Translations under genes and position numbers: made by a program
In this document: one piece after another, positions 18,334-26,344 of the stretch
How positions within the stretch are numbered: position 1 is the stretch's first letter
Layout: every line of letters starts with the position of its first letter
Origin: Halosolutus gelatinilyticus
Lineage (GTDB): Archaea; Halobacteriota; Halobacteria; Halobacteriales; Natrialbaceae
Direction of reading: 5' to 3'
Assembly: GCF_023028105.1 (NCBI RefSeq)
Contig: NZ_CP095491.1
Location: 2,728,001-2,792,000, forward strand
DNA length: 64,000 nt
Notes under the pieces: generated by a model
The model's input: only the letters and a program-made list of their open reading frames with translations
Database searches by the model: none
Told to the model about the DNA's origin: nothing

Positions 18334-19131
18334 ATGGAGGTACTGATCGTCGGCGCGGGCTCGATGGGGACGTGGTTCGGCGGGGCCGTCGACGCCGACG
18401 TGACGTTCGCCGACGTCGATCGCGACGCCGCGAGCGCGGCGGCCGAAGCCGTCGGCGGCGACGTCGCCGATCTCGACGGGAGCGATCGGTACGACGTCGT
18501 CTGCGTCGCGGTGCCGATGGCCCACGTCGTCGACGCGATCGCGGCCCACGCCGGTCGGGCGGAGCGAGCCGTCGTCGACGTCTCGGGCGTGATGGGAGCG
18601 CCGCTGGACGCGATGGCCGAGCACGCTCCGGAGCTCGAAACGGCGAGTCTGCACCCGCTTTTCGCCCCGGAACGCGCGCCCGGATCGATCGCAGTGGTCC
18701 GCGACGAACCGGGACCGGCGACCGAGTCGATCCTGGAGGCGCTGTCGGCCCGGAGGAACGACCTCGTCGAGACGACGGCGCCCGAACACGACGAGGCGAT
18801 GGAGACGGTGCAGGCCGCGACCCACGCGGCCGTCCTCTCGTTCGCGCTCGCGGCCGAGTCCGTCCCCGAGGGCTTCGAGACGCCGATCTACGCGGAACTC
18901 CGGCGGCTGGCCGAGACGATGACCGAGGGGACGCCGCGCGTGTACACGGACATCCAGCGGACGTTCGATGGCGCCGACGCCGTCGCCGCCGCCGCCGCAG
19001 CGATCGCCGACGCCGACGCCGACGAACTCGAAACGATGTACCGCGAGGCGGCAGCCAAGTGGCACGACGGCCGGCCGGAGTCGGATCGATTCGTCCGATC
19101 CGACGCGAACCTCAGAGGTGACAACGAGTGA
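18334..19131 (+). CDS. tyrA: Prephenate dehydrogenase
   Basis: The 265-aa protein opens with a Rossmann NAD(P) motif GAGSMGTWFG (residues 7-16) and continues with VVCVAVPMAHVVDAI, VVDVSGVMGAPLDAM and SLHPLFAPERAPG, the typical TyrA segments, ending in the helical dimerisation domain. It oxidises prephenate to 4-hydroxyphenylpyruvate on the way to tyrosine. Its stop overlaps the GTG start of the next gene by four bases, so the two are translationally coupled. Confidence 0.9.
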   Translation: MEVLIVGAGSMGTWFGGAVDADVTFADVDRDAASAAAEAVGGDVADLDGSDRYDVVCVAVPMAHVVDAIAAHAGRAERAVVDVSGVMGAPLDAMAEHAPELETASLHPLFAPERAPGSIAVVRDEPGPATESILEALSARRNDLVETTAPEHDEAMETVQAATHAAVLSFALAAESVPEGFETPIYAELRRLAETMTEGTPRVYTDIQRTFDGADAVAAAAAAIADADADELETMYREAAAKWHDGRPESDRFVRSDANLRGDNE

Positions 19132-20669
19132 GCGACCAGCGCGAGGCGATCCGATCGAACGCCAAGTACCTGCGGAACGTCCGACCGATCGATCCGGACG
19201 AAATCTGCGAGTACGTGGAGGGGACGCCGCATCCGGCGGTCGTCCGCCAGCACCTGCGTGAGGATGCGGTCGACCTGGGCCTGCTCGAGCGCGAGGACGG
19301 CACGTTCGTCCCCGTCGAGGACGACCCCGTCCCGCCTCGTCGCGGCCCCATCGAACGGTTCCCCGCCCGCTACGAGTCGCGGGTCGAGGACTTCCTGGTC
19401 GACCGCTACGGGGTGAACTGGCACGAGGGTCCCACGGGCGAGTTGCTCCGATCGACCGTCCGCCGGTTCAAGGCCAGCTACCTCGACGGGCGACGCGTCG
19501 AGTACGACGACGACGTCGCGGCCGGCTACGCGATCTACCACCTGCCGGCCTACTACGCGGCCGTCCAGTACGCGCTGGACGACCTGGCCGATCGCGTCCT
19601 GCTCGATCGCACCCTTCGCGTGCTCGACGTCGGCGCCGGCGTGGGCGGTCCCGCGCTCGGCCTCGTCGACTACCTGCCCGGCGACGCCCTCGTCGAGTAC
19701 CACGCGATCGAACCCAGCGCGGCCGCGGACGTGCTCGACGAACTCCTCGAAGAGACCGGTCGGAACGTCCACGCCACGGTCCACCGAACGACCGCGGAGG
19801 CGTTCGATTCCGACGCGGTTGCTGACGACGATTTTACCCCCGCGCACCCGGACGACGGCTTCGACCTCGTGCTCGCCTGCAACGTCCTGAGCGAACTCGA
19901 GGACCCCCGCGCCGTCGCCGAATCGTACCTCGAACTGCTCGCGCCGGACGGGACCTTCCTCGCGATGGCCCCCGCGGACAAGAACACCAGCATCCAGCTG
20001 CGCGAGCTCGAACGCGAACTCGAAGGTCGGCCGATCGACGTCGCGCTCGACGATCCGGACGAGCTGACCGATCGGCAACGCGGTCGCGCGGGGCGAGTCA
20101 CCGTCTACGGCCCGACCGTTCGGCTCTGGTCCGGGAAGACTCCGTCCGATCGCGGCTGGTCGTTCGACGTCCGGCCCGATCTCTCGGTCCCGTCGTTCCA
20201 GCGGAATCTCGACGAGGCGACGCCTCCGAACGACCCGAACCACGACCCCGGCGAGTTCGTCAACGTCGACGTCCAGTTTTCCTACTCGCTGCTCCGTCTC
20301 GACGGCCGCCGCCGGATCGACCTCGACCCGGATACGTCGGAGTGGGCCCGGATGGCCGACATGGAACGCCACGTCACGAACCGGATCGACCTCGTGGCCG
20401 CGAAGCTCAGCCGATCGCTGAGCGGGGGCGACGATCGCGGCGACGGCCGATCCGGCCGATCGAATCCCCTCTTCAAGATCAGCGACGGCAGCGAGTCGAT
20501 CGACCACTACGCCGTCTGCACGACGGAGACCTCGCTCAACCGCCCGCTGCTCGAGGCCGACTACGGCGACGTCCTCGCGTTCGAGCAGATCCTCGCCCTC
20601 TGGAACGACGACGAGGAGGCCTACAACCTCGTCGTCGACGAGGAGACGATCGTCGATCCGATCGGCTAG
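19128..20669 (+). CDS. SAM-dependent methyltransferase, possibly Rsm22-like
   Basis: The 513-aa protein starts at a GTG that overlaps the end of tyrA. Its centre holds a class I methyltransferase fold: VLDVGAGVGGPALGLVDYL (motif I, from residue about 165), VEYHAIEPSAAA, FDLVLACNVLSELEDP and LAPDGTFLAMAP. The N-terminal 150 and C-terminal 200 residues are specific to a haloarchaeal family. Length and the NVLSEL segment recall Rsm22-type ribosomal methyltransferases, but the zinc-binding cysteines of that family are not obvious, so the target is uncertain. Coupling to tyrA may be incidental. Confidence 0.82.
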   Translation: MSDQREAIRSNAKYLRNVRPIDPDEICEYVEGTPHPAVVRQHLREDAVDLGLLEREDGTFVPVEDDPVPPRRGPIERFPARYESRVEDFLVDRYGVNWHEGPTGELLRSTVRRFKASYLDGRRVEYDDDVAAGYAIYHLPAYYAAVQYALDDLADRVLLDRTLRVLDVGAGVGGPALGLVDYLPGDALVEYHAIEPSAAADVLDELLEETGRNVHATVHRTTAEAFDSDAVADDDFTPAHPDDGFDLVLACNVLSELEDPRAVAESYLELLAPDGTFLAMAPADKNTSIQLRELERELEGRPIDVALDDPDELTDRQRGRAGRVTVYGPTVRLWSGKTPSDRGWSFDVRPDLSVPSFQRNLDEATPPNDPNHDPGEFVNVDVQFSYSLLRLDGRRRIDLDPDTSEWARMADMERHVTNRIDLVAAKLSRSLSGGDDRGDGRSGRSNPLFKISDGSESIDHYAVCTTETSLNRPLLEADYGDVLAFEQILALWNDDEEAYNLVVDEETIVDPIG

Positions 20670-21000
20670 TACTGTGCCTCGAGGCGGCTAGATCTTCCGT
20701 TGAAAGCGTATTCAAAGAGTTCACTGCTGTATCCGTATCTATTGAAACCACTACGAAAGCCCCTGACGTGATCGACCATCCGGGCCTCGCTGCGCGCTTC
20801 CTTCACTTCGTTCAGTCCAGTGCTTACGTCGGCCATCTTCCCGGAGCCAGCAGGGGCTTTCGTAGTGTTGTCCGCGGACGCGGAATACGTTACGCGCCTA
20901 TCAAAACCGATCGCACTACATTGTCCCGATAATCGATCGCGTCGTGCGAACGAGTGTCAAAAGCGGAGGGCTTTTCGCGTCGCCGACAAACCGACTACCT
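20670..21000. other. Intergenic region holding a short inverted-repeat element and the surE promoter region
   Basis: No coding frame of merit is present. The stretch holds the inverted-repeat element at 20749-20867 (separate entry) and, from about 20885, AT-richer sequence before surE. The 17-base arms of the element are the only strong symmetry. Confidence 0.5.
20749..20867. repeat. MITE-like element with 17-bp perfect terminal inverted repeats (copy 1)
   Basis: The ends are CACTACGAAAGCCCCTG (20749-20765) and its exact complement CAGGGGCTTTCGTAGTG (20851-20867). Between them are 85 bases with no open frame. Read on the minus strand, 20845-20820 matches 23 of 26 positions of a core in copy 2 at 48655-48680 (TCCGGGAAGA ... 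CGTAAGCAC), and the ends resemble those of copy 2. Two related copies with conserved ends and core make this a repeat family, possibly moved by a transposase elsewhere in the genome. No target-site duplication is evident. Confidence 0.75.
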
Positions 21001-21810
21001 ATGAGCGACGACCTCGAGATCCTGCTGACGAACGACGACGGGATCGGGAGTACGGGAATTCGGGCGCTGTACAACGCCCTCTCGGAGCGCGCGAACGTGA
21101 CCGTCGTCGCCCCCGCCAGCGATCAGAGCGCCTGCGGCCGATCGATCTCGCACGAAGTCGACGTCCGGGAGCACGAACTCGGCTACGCGGTCGAGGGGAC
21201 GCCCGCGGACTGCGTCGTCGCCGGCCTCGCGGAACTCGGCCCGGTCCCCGACATCGTCGTCGCGGGCTGTAACAAGGGCGCGAACCTCGGCGAGTACGTG
21301 CTCGGTCGATCAGGGACGATCAGCGCGGCGGTCGAAGCCGCCTTCTTCGACGTGCCCGCGGTCGCGACCTCGCTGTACGTGCCGGTCGACGACGAGACAC
21401 CGTTCGAGGAGATCGAACTCACCGCCGAGGACTTCAGCGAGGCGACGCGCGTCACGAAGTTCCTCGTCGAGCACGGCCTCCGGTCGGGGGTCTTCGAGCA
21501 CGCGGCCTACCTCAACGTCAACGTCCCGCTGCCGGACGGCGAGCCGGCGCCGATCGAGATCACGGAGCCCTCGAAGCGATACGAGATGGACGCCGTCCGA
21601 CGCGACGGCGTCGTCCACCTCCACGACCACGTCTGGGAGTCGATGGACCCCGAGTCGATCCCGGACCCCGAGGGAACCGATCGCCGGGCTGTCGCCGAGG
21701 GCCGGATCAGCCTCTCGCCGCTGACGGCGCCCCACACGACGAACCACCACGAGATTCTCGAGGACCTCGTCGCGGCGTACGCGGACCGCGCCGCGTCGAT
21801 CGATCGCTGA
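21001..21810 (+). CDS. surE: 5'/3'-nucleotidase SurE
   Basis: The 269-aa protein begins MSDDLEILLTNDDGIGSTGI with the SurE metal motif TNDDG, then VVAPASDQSACGRSIS, VEGTPADCVVAGL, VAGCNKGANLGEYVLGRSGTISAA and LNVNVP. SurE is a divalent-metal nucleoside monophosphatase acting on 5'- and 3'-nucleotides and short polyphosphate. The frame extends 19 codons upstream, but the ATG at 21001 gives the standard N-terminus. It is monocistronic. Confidence 0.95.
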   Translation: MSDDLEILLTNDDGIGSTGIRALYNALSERANVTVVAPASDQSACGRSISHEVDVREHELGYAVEGTPADCVVAGLAELGPVPDIVVAGCNKGANLGEYVLGRSGTISAAVEAAFFDVPAVATSLYVPVDDETPFEEIELTAEDFSEATRVTKFLVEHGLRSGVFEHAAYLNVNVPLPDGEPAPIEITEPSKRYEMDAVRRDGVVHLHDHVWESMDPESIPDPEGTDRRAVAEGRISLSPLTAPHTTNHHEILEDLVAAYADRAASIDR

Positions 21811-21987
21811 CCGAGGCCACTCCGGTCGGTAGTTCCGGGCCGGGCCGATCGGTAGTTTCGAATCGGCCCACTCGCCGGCGATCGACCGGAATCCGGCGAT
21901 CGTCGGCGGCCGGTCGGCGAGTCCCGATCGATTCACCGGGCGACGTCCGACCGGGGATGGTTTGTATCAGCGGGCCGAACGGGAGGT

Positions 21988-22218
21988 ATGACGACGGTCG
22001 AAATCGAGTACTGCGTCCCGTGCGGCTTCCTCGATCGAGCCGAAGCCGTCCAGCACGCGCTCCTCTCGACGCTCGGCGAGGAACTCGACGCCGTCACGCT
22101 CAGGACGGGCGATCACGGCGTGTTCGTCGTCCGCGTCGACGACGACGTCGTCTTCGACACGGCCGAGGACGCGTTCGACGTCGACGAGATCGTCCGCGAC
22201 GTTCGCGGTCGCCTGTAG
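21988..22218 (+). CDS. SelT/SelW/SelH-family (Rdx) small redox protein
   Basis: The 76-aa protein has the Rdx-family redox motif CVPC at residues 9-12 after MTTVEIEY, the position taken by selenocysteine in some homologues; here both positions are cysteine. The remainder (LRTGDHGVFVVRVDDDVVFDTAEDAF) matches the thioredoxin-like fold of the family with its G.F.V.V and V.....F pattern. The partner is unknown. It has its own promoter region and no close neighbour in the same direction except the winged-helix gene 224 bases on. Confidence 0.85.
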   Translation: MTTVEIEYCVPCGFLDRAEAVQHALLSTLGEELDAVTLRTGDHGVFVVRVDDDVVFDTAEDAFDVDEIVRDVRGRL

Positions 22219-22317
22219 TCCGGCCGCGGCGCCGAGAACCGATCGAAACGGGCTCGATCGGGTGTCGGAAACGTGATTGAATAACCGGCTTGCAGGTCGC
22301 AAGGCACGCGTTATTCG

Positions 22318-22333
22318 GTGACGGAACCGTCAC
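22318..22333. promoter_or_regulatory. Inverted repeat upstream of the winged-helix gene
   Basis: GTGACGGAACCGTCAC has perfect 7-bp arms around AA. It lies 110 bases before the winged-helix gene at 22443; a second inverted repeat, CTTGC...GCAAG, lies at 22289-22303. Either could be an operator, possibly for the small DNA-binding protein itself. There is no direct evidence of binding. Confidence 0.35.
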
Positions 22334-22442
22334 GATACGCATACCCAAACCAACACGCGCACGGACATATATGGTCAGAAACATAAGATCAAGGTAGGTG
22401 CGCGTTCAATCAGCGACAACCTCAACGAAGGGTGACCGACAC

Positions 22443-22838
22443 ATGGTATTCAATACGCTCAAAGCACGGCTCTCGTCTTTCTGGTCCTCCACAGACGCCG
22501 ACGAGGGGCAAACGACGGAGTCGCCACCGACCGCATCCGACGAACCGACACCCGATGATGACGAAACATTAAGTTACGCCGAACAGATCGAGTACGGCGT
22601 CGACGAACGCGAACTCCCCGACGAAGACAAAATTCTCAGATTGCTCGTCAAACGCGGCGGCCGCGTCGACGAAGCGACCGTTCGCGAGGAAACCGGCTGG
22701 TCAGCGGACCGCCTCAAATCGGTCATCGATCGGATGGAGGACGACGACCAGGTCAGCGCCATCACCGTCGGCCGCAAGCGCGTCATCTGCCGGCGCGGGT
22801 TCGAGCCGAAGGGGTATCGATCCCACTTGAACGAGTAG
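22443..22838 (+). CDS. Small winged-helix DNA-binding protein
   Basis: The 131-aa protein has an acidic, Thr/Ser/Pro-rich first half (residues 15-45) and a C-terminal winged helix (about 55-115: DKILRLLVKRGGRVDEATVREETGWSADRLKSVIDRMEDDDQV followed by the wing VGRKRVICR). The pattern is that of haloarchaeal MarR/ArsR-like regulators. The ATG at 22443 (MVFNTLKARL) is chosen over an upstream GTG frame because the amphipathic N-terminus starts there. Inverted repeats lie upstream. The regulated genes are unknown. Confidence 0.75.
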   Translation: MVFNTLKARLSSFWSSTDADEGQTTESPPTASDEPTPDDDETLSYAEQIEYGVDERELPDEDKILRLLVKRGGRVDEATVREETGWSADRLKSVIDRMEDDDQVSAITVGRKRVICRRGFEPKGYRSHLNE

Positions 22839-23187
22839 CTCGTTTCGTTCTGTTTCGTTGCGATCGCCGCCAGTTCTCGGCGGCAGGGTCGGATCGCATC
22901 CGGATGGTTCCACTGTTACCGGAGACGTTTCGGTTTCGCCGCGAACGATTCCGCTTTCGCCGGGCTCGTCCCGTCTCCAGCCGATCGAACGGTCCGTCCA
23001 CCTCGCTCGCTGGCACCCGCCGTCTCTGACGGCGAGCGGCGACTCGACCTCCCATCGGCTCGGGATCGCGGCATCGGAACGCATCGCGGCGAGTGACTGT
23101 CAGCCCCACAAACTATTTGTCGGGGAGTTCCGATTCCCTTGCGTATGTACGGTCCCCGGAGTGACAGGAGTCGACGGGTTCGCAGCA
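22839..23187. other. 349-base non-coding stretch before the helicase-nuclease operon
   Basis: No supported gene. A hairpin at 22866-22884 (GCCGCC/GGCGGC arms, 7-base loop) follows the winged-helix gene and could end its transcript. Near the right end, AAACTATTT at about 23110-23118 is a candidate TATA element for the operon. The remaining sequence is GC-rich with only shadow frames. Confidence 0.4.
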
Positions 23188-25410
23188 ATGTCGGGTGACG
23201 CGTCCGCCCAACGTGCGGGAGACGACCCCGCCCTGCGCGGCGAACTGCGAGTGGCGCCGTTCGAGGGCGGGGCGCTCACGCGTCACGTCGCGACGGCGTA
23301 CGACGAATTACGCGAGACGTACGGGTACGAATTGGTGGATATTCTGGTTGTGAAACGGTTTCCGACGGGGATCGAGGCGCTCTCGCAGGCGCTGGTCGAG
23401 GAACTGGCGCTTCCGAGTCGGCCGAACGTCAAGACGATCGCGCGCCACGCCTCGACGGTGCTGACCGAGCGCGCGCCGGAGACGCGAGTCCTCTCCGAGG
23501 TGGAACGCATCGAAACCCTGGCGATGGTGCTCGAGGGCCACGCGTGGGAGCACGACTACTTCGCGTCGGCCGCCGACCACGAGTCGTTCGGCCGGGACGT
23601 CGGTCGCATCCTGCTCGCCGGAACCTACAGCGGTCAGTTCGATCGGCCGGACGTCGACGCGGGACCGCACGGCGAGTTGCTCGCCGAACTGCAAACCGTC
23701 CGCGACGACTTTCACGACTGGCTCGAGACCCAGGGGTGGGTCGAACGACCCGACGTGCTCCGGCGGGCGACCGCGGCGCTCGCCGACGACGCGGTCCGAT
23801 CGACGATCGAGCGGGAGTTCGAGGCGATCGTCGCCGTCGGCTTCGAGGAGTTCGGCGCGCTCGAACGCCGCTATCTCGCGGCGCTCGCCGAGAACGCGAC
23901 GCTCGTCGCCGTGGGCGAAGAAGACGCGAGCATCGCACGGGTGTGGAACGAACCCGGATCGGTCGCGGATCTCGGCGGCTCCCGTCCCGTCGAACGGGTC
24001 GATCGGCTCCGGGATCGCGAGACGACGACCGATCGGGTCGCCCGCTTTCTGGCGACCGGCGACGAGTCACTACTTTCCGGCTGTGACGACCCGATCTACC
24101 GGATCGCGGAACCCACCTTTCACGAACAGCTGTCGACGATCGCGAACGAGATCGGCTATCTCAGAGCCGAGTACGGCTGGGACTACGACGATATCGCCGT
24201 CCTCGTCAAGGACTCGAACGGACCGATTCGGCGGATCCGCCGCGTTCTTCGGCGGGCCGGCATCCCGACCGCCTCCGCGACCGCGAACGGGCTGGGCGGC
24301 GATCGCGCCGTCCGCGAACTCCACGCCCTCGCGACGTATCACGCGACGACCGATCGCGAGGAACGCGACCGCGCTCGAAAACTCGTCGCCGATCGGCTGG
24401 GACGCTGGCCGCAGGACGCCGTCGACGCCGTTTCGTCGGCGTCGAGCGCGGCAGACAAGCTCGGCCGCTGGATCCTCGAAACGGATCTCAAGCGGCGGAT
24501 CGCCGAGAGCGAGCCGATCGAGGCGCGGGCCCAGTTTCACCACGTCTCGCGGGTGCTGGAGATCGCCGAGTTCGTCGAACGGGCCGATTTCGTGCCGAAC
24601 GGGTGGGACGGCTTTCTGCGCGTGCTCGAGCGGGCGATCACGTACGTCGCCTCGGACACCTACTCGACGAGCGTCGACGTCGAGGAAAACGGCGTGGTCG
24701 TCGACGCCGTGCGGATCTGCAAGCACGAGCGGCGGACGGCCGTCTTCCTCGTCGACGTACACGAGGGCCAATACCCCGAATCGCCCCGCCTGACGCGGCT
24801 CTTCCCGCAGGAGTGGGTCCGGGCCATGCCGGGGTACCCCGGCGTGACGACCCCCGCGGACGCCGACGTCCGATCGACGTTCGAGACGTCGCCCGAGACG
24901 ATCCACGAACCGTTCGAGGCGTACTACGCCGAACTCGCCAGACGCCAGCTGGCGATCGGGGCCCGGGCGGCGGCCGATCGGCTGTACTTCTGTACGGCCG
25001 GGAAGGACGATTCGGCGCTCGGAAGACGACAGCACCCGTCGCGATACCTCGACACCCTCGAAGAACACGCGGGCGTCGAGACGATCGAAATCGGCTCCGA
25101 GGACGCGCCCCGGGACGTCTACTCCCACGGCGAGGCGAGCGCGACCGTGCTCTCGGAGCCGTGGGACCAGCTCGAACGGATCCAGCAGGCCGCCAGCACC
25201 GGTTCCGCCTACGATCTGCGACGGGCCGAGCGGACGCTCGGCGCGATACAGACGCTGCTCGAGTCAGACGACCTCGACCCGCGGTTCGAACAGGCGGTGT
25301 ACGCCCAGATCGATCGGGCGCTCGGCGATGTGGGTGCCGGTCGGCCGGCCAACGAGACGAACGCCGATCGACCGGTTGACGGGACGGAGGTGGATTCGAG
25401 TGGCGAGTGA
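23188..25410 (+). CDS. AddB/RecC-like helicase-fold protein lacking a Walker A (subunit 1 of a split helicase-nuclease)
   Basis: The 740-aa protein resembles UvrD/AddB-type helicases in its later half: DDIAVLVKDSNGPIRRIRRVLRRAGIPTASATANGLG corresponds to the segment around motif IV, and VVVDAVRICKHERRTAVFLVDVHEGQYP to the motif V region. The N-terminal start (ELRVAPFEGGALTRHV), where AddB has a P-loop, has no GxGKT and no DExx box is seen, as in RecC. Its stop overlaps the GTG start of the next gene by 11 bases. An alternative GTG start at 23161 adds nine residues. I infer a structural, RecC-like role in a complex with the next two gene products. Confidence 0.7.
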   Translation: MSGDASAQRAGDDPALRGELRVAPFEGGALTRHVATAYDELRETYGYELVDILVVKRFPTGIEALSQALVEELALPSRPNVKTIARHASTVLTERAPETRVLSEVERIETLAMVLEGHAWEHDYFASAADHESFGRDVGRILLAGTYSGQFDRPDVDAGPHGELLAELQTVRDDFHDWLETQGWVERPDVLRRATAALADDAVRSTIEREFEAIVAVGFEEFGALERRYLAALAENATLVAVGEEDASIARVWNEPGSVADLGGSRPVERVDRLRDRETTTDRVARFLATGDESLLSGCDDPIYRIAEPTFHEQLSTIANEIGYLRAEYGWDYDDIAVLVKDSNGPIRRIRRVLRRAGIPTASATANGLGGDRAVRELHALATYHATTDREERDRARKLVADRLGRWPQDAVDAVSSASSAADKLGRWILETDLKRRIAESEPIEARAQFHHVSRVLEIAEFVERADFVPNGWDGFLRVLERAITYVASDTYSTSVDVEENGVVVDAVRICKHERRTAVFLVDVHEGQYPESPRLTRLFPQEWVRAMPGYPGVTTPADADVRSTFETSPETIHEPFEAYYAELARRQLAIGARAAADRLYFCTAGKDDSALGRRQHPSRYLDTLEEHAGVETIEIGSEDAPRDVYSHGEASATVLSEPWDQLERIQQAASTGSAYDLRRAERTLGAIQTLLESDDLDPRFEQAVYAQIDRALGDVGAGRPANETNADRPVDGTEVDSSGE

Positions 25411-26344
25411 CGCGCCCGCGGAGACGGCCGGGGAGCGGTCCGAGCCGATCGATCTCGCCGAGGTCGAGACCTACCTCCGTTGTCCCCGTCGGCACCAGTA
25501 CGAACACCGGCGGCGGATTCACACCGCGACGCGACGGGACGCGGTCGCCGCGCGGACCGCGATCTACCGGGCGGTGATCACGGCCGCGCTCGATCGGTGG
25601 TCCGCCGCGGCTCCGGATCGATCGACGCTGCGCGAGACCGCCACGGCCGCCCTGTACGAACACTTGGACGGCGCGTCGATCTTCGAGGGCCGACCGGGGA
25701 CCTCCCGGCAGCGCCGCTACGACGAGGCCACCGTTCGAACGGCGGTCGAGAACTACGTAGACGAGCGCGGCGAGGCCCACGCCGAGAGCGCGATCGCGAT
25801 CGGGGAGACGTACGCCTACGCGGCCGGCGGCGAGACCCTCGCCTGTCCCGTCGATCTCTTCAGGGAGGCCGACGGCGGATACGAGATCGTCCGGTTCGTC
25901 ACGACGCTCGACGGCGTCGTCTGGGAGGACCCGTACAGCGATCCGGTTGCGGACTACCGAAGCGGAGAGGGCTTCTACCCCCGAGAGGTCGGGAGCGTCC
26001 TCCGGGCGTACGCGACGATCCACGCGGTCGCCGCGGCCCACGACGTCAGCGCGCACAACGTGCGATTCCGGTACTACGCGATCGCCCAGGAGACCTACCC
26101 CGCCCACGACGCCGGTGGCCGGAACCCCCGACCCGAGGTCGTCGCCGCCGATCGGAACGTCACCGATCCGTGCTGGGACGCCGGCTCCGAGTGCGAAACG
26201 TTGCTCCGGGAGGTGGCCACCTCGGTCGCGGCCCGGGACTGGGATCCCGCCGATCGGTGGGACGCCATCGCGGCCAGATCGTGTCGCGACTGCAAGTACC
26301 GGTCCATGTGTCTCGACTACATCAACGAGGAGGTGCGATTCTGA
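25400..26344 (+). CDS. AddB/Cas4-type four-cysteine nuclease-fold protein with degenerate active site (subunit 2)
   Basis: The 314-aa protein starts at a GTG inside the end of the previous gene. Cys28 (VETYLRCPRRHQYEH) and the C-terminal Cys295, Cys298 and Cys304 (CRDCKYRSMC) reproduce the one-plus-three cysteine layout that holds a 4Fe-4S cluster in AddB and Cas4 nucleases. Between them the nuclease core reads CPVDLF...GGYEIVRFVTT, where an active enzyme would have D...ExK; the lysine is absent. It therefore looks like the C-terminal nuclease domain of AddB, split off and probably inactivated. Its stop is immediately followed by the ATG of the helicase gene at 26345. Confidence 0.72.
   Translation: MASDAPAETAGERSEPIDLAEVETYLRCPRRHQYEHRRRIHTATRRDAVAARTAIYRAVITAALDRWSAAAPDRSTLRETATAALYEHLDGASIFEGRPGTSRQRRYDEATVRTAVENYVDERGEAHAESAIAIGETYAYAAGGETLACPVDLFREADGGYEIVRFVTTLDGVVWEDPYSDPVADYRSGEGFYPREVGSVLRAYATIHAVAAAHDVSAHNVRFRYYAIAQETYPAHDAGGRNPRPEVVAADRNVTDPCWDAGSECETLLREVATSVAARDWDPADRWDAIAARSCRDCKYRSMCLDYINEEVRF

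Noticed and set aside
16474-19065. 863-codon minus-strand open frame across the rhomboid and tyrA genes
   Set aside because: It is extremely Arg-rich and lacks any domain pattern; it arises from high GC content opposite and out of frame with two well-supported genes.
25400-26344. Cas4 of a CRISPR system
   Set aside because: The four-cysteine nuclease fold resembles Cas4, but the ExK is missing, no cas1/cas2 is near, and it is coupled to helicase genes, which fits an AddB fragment.
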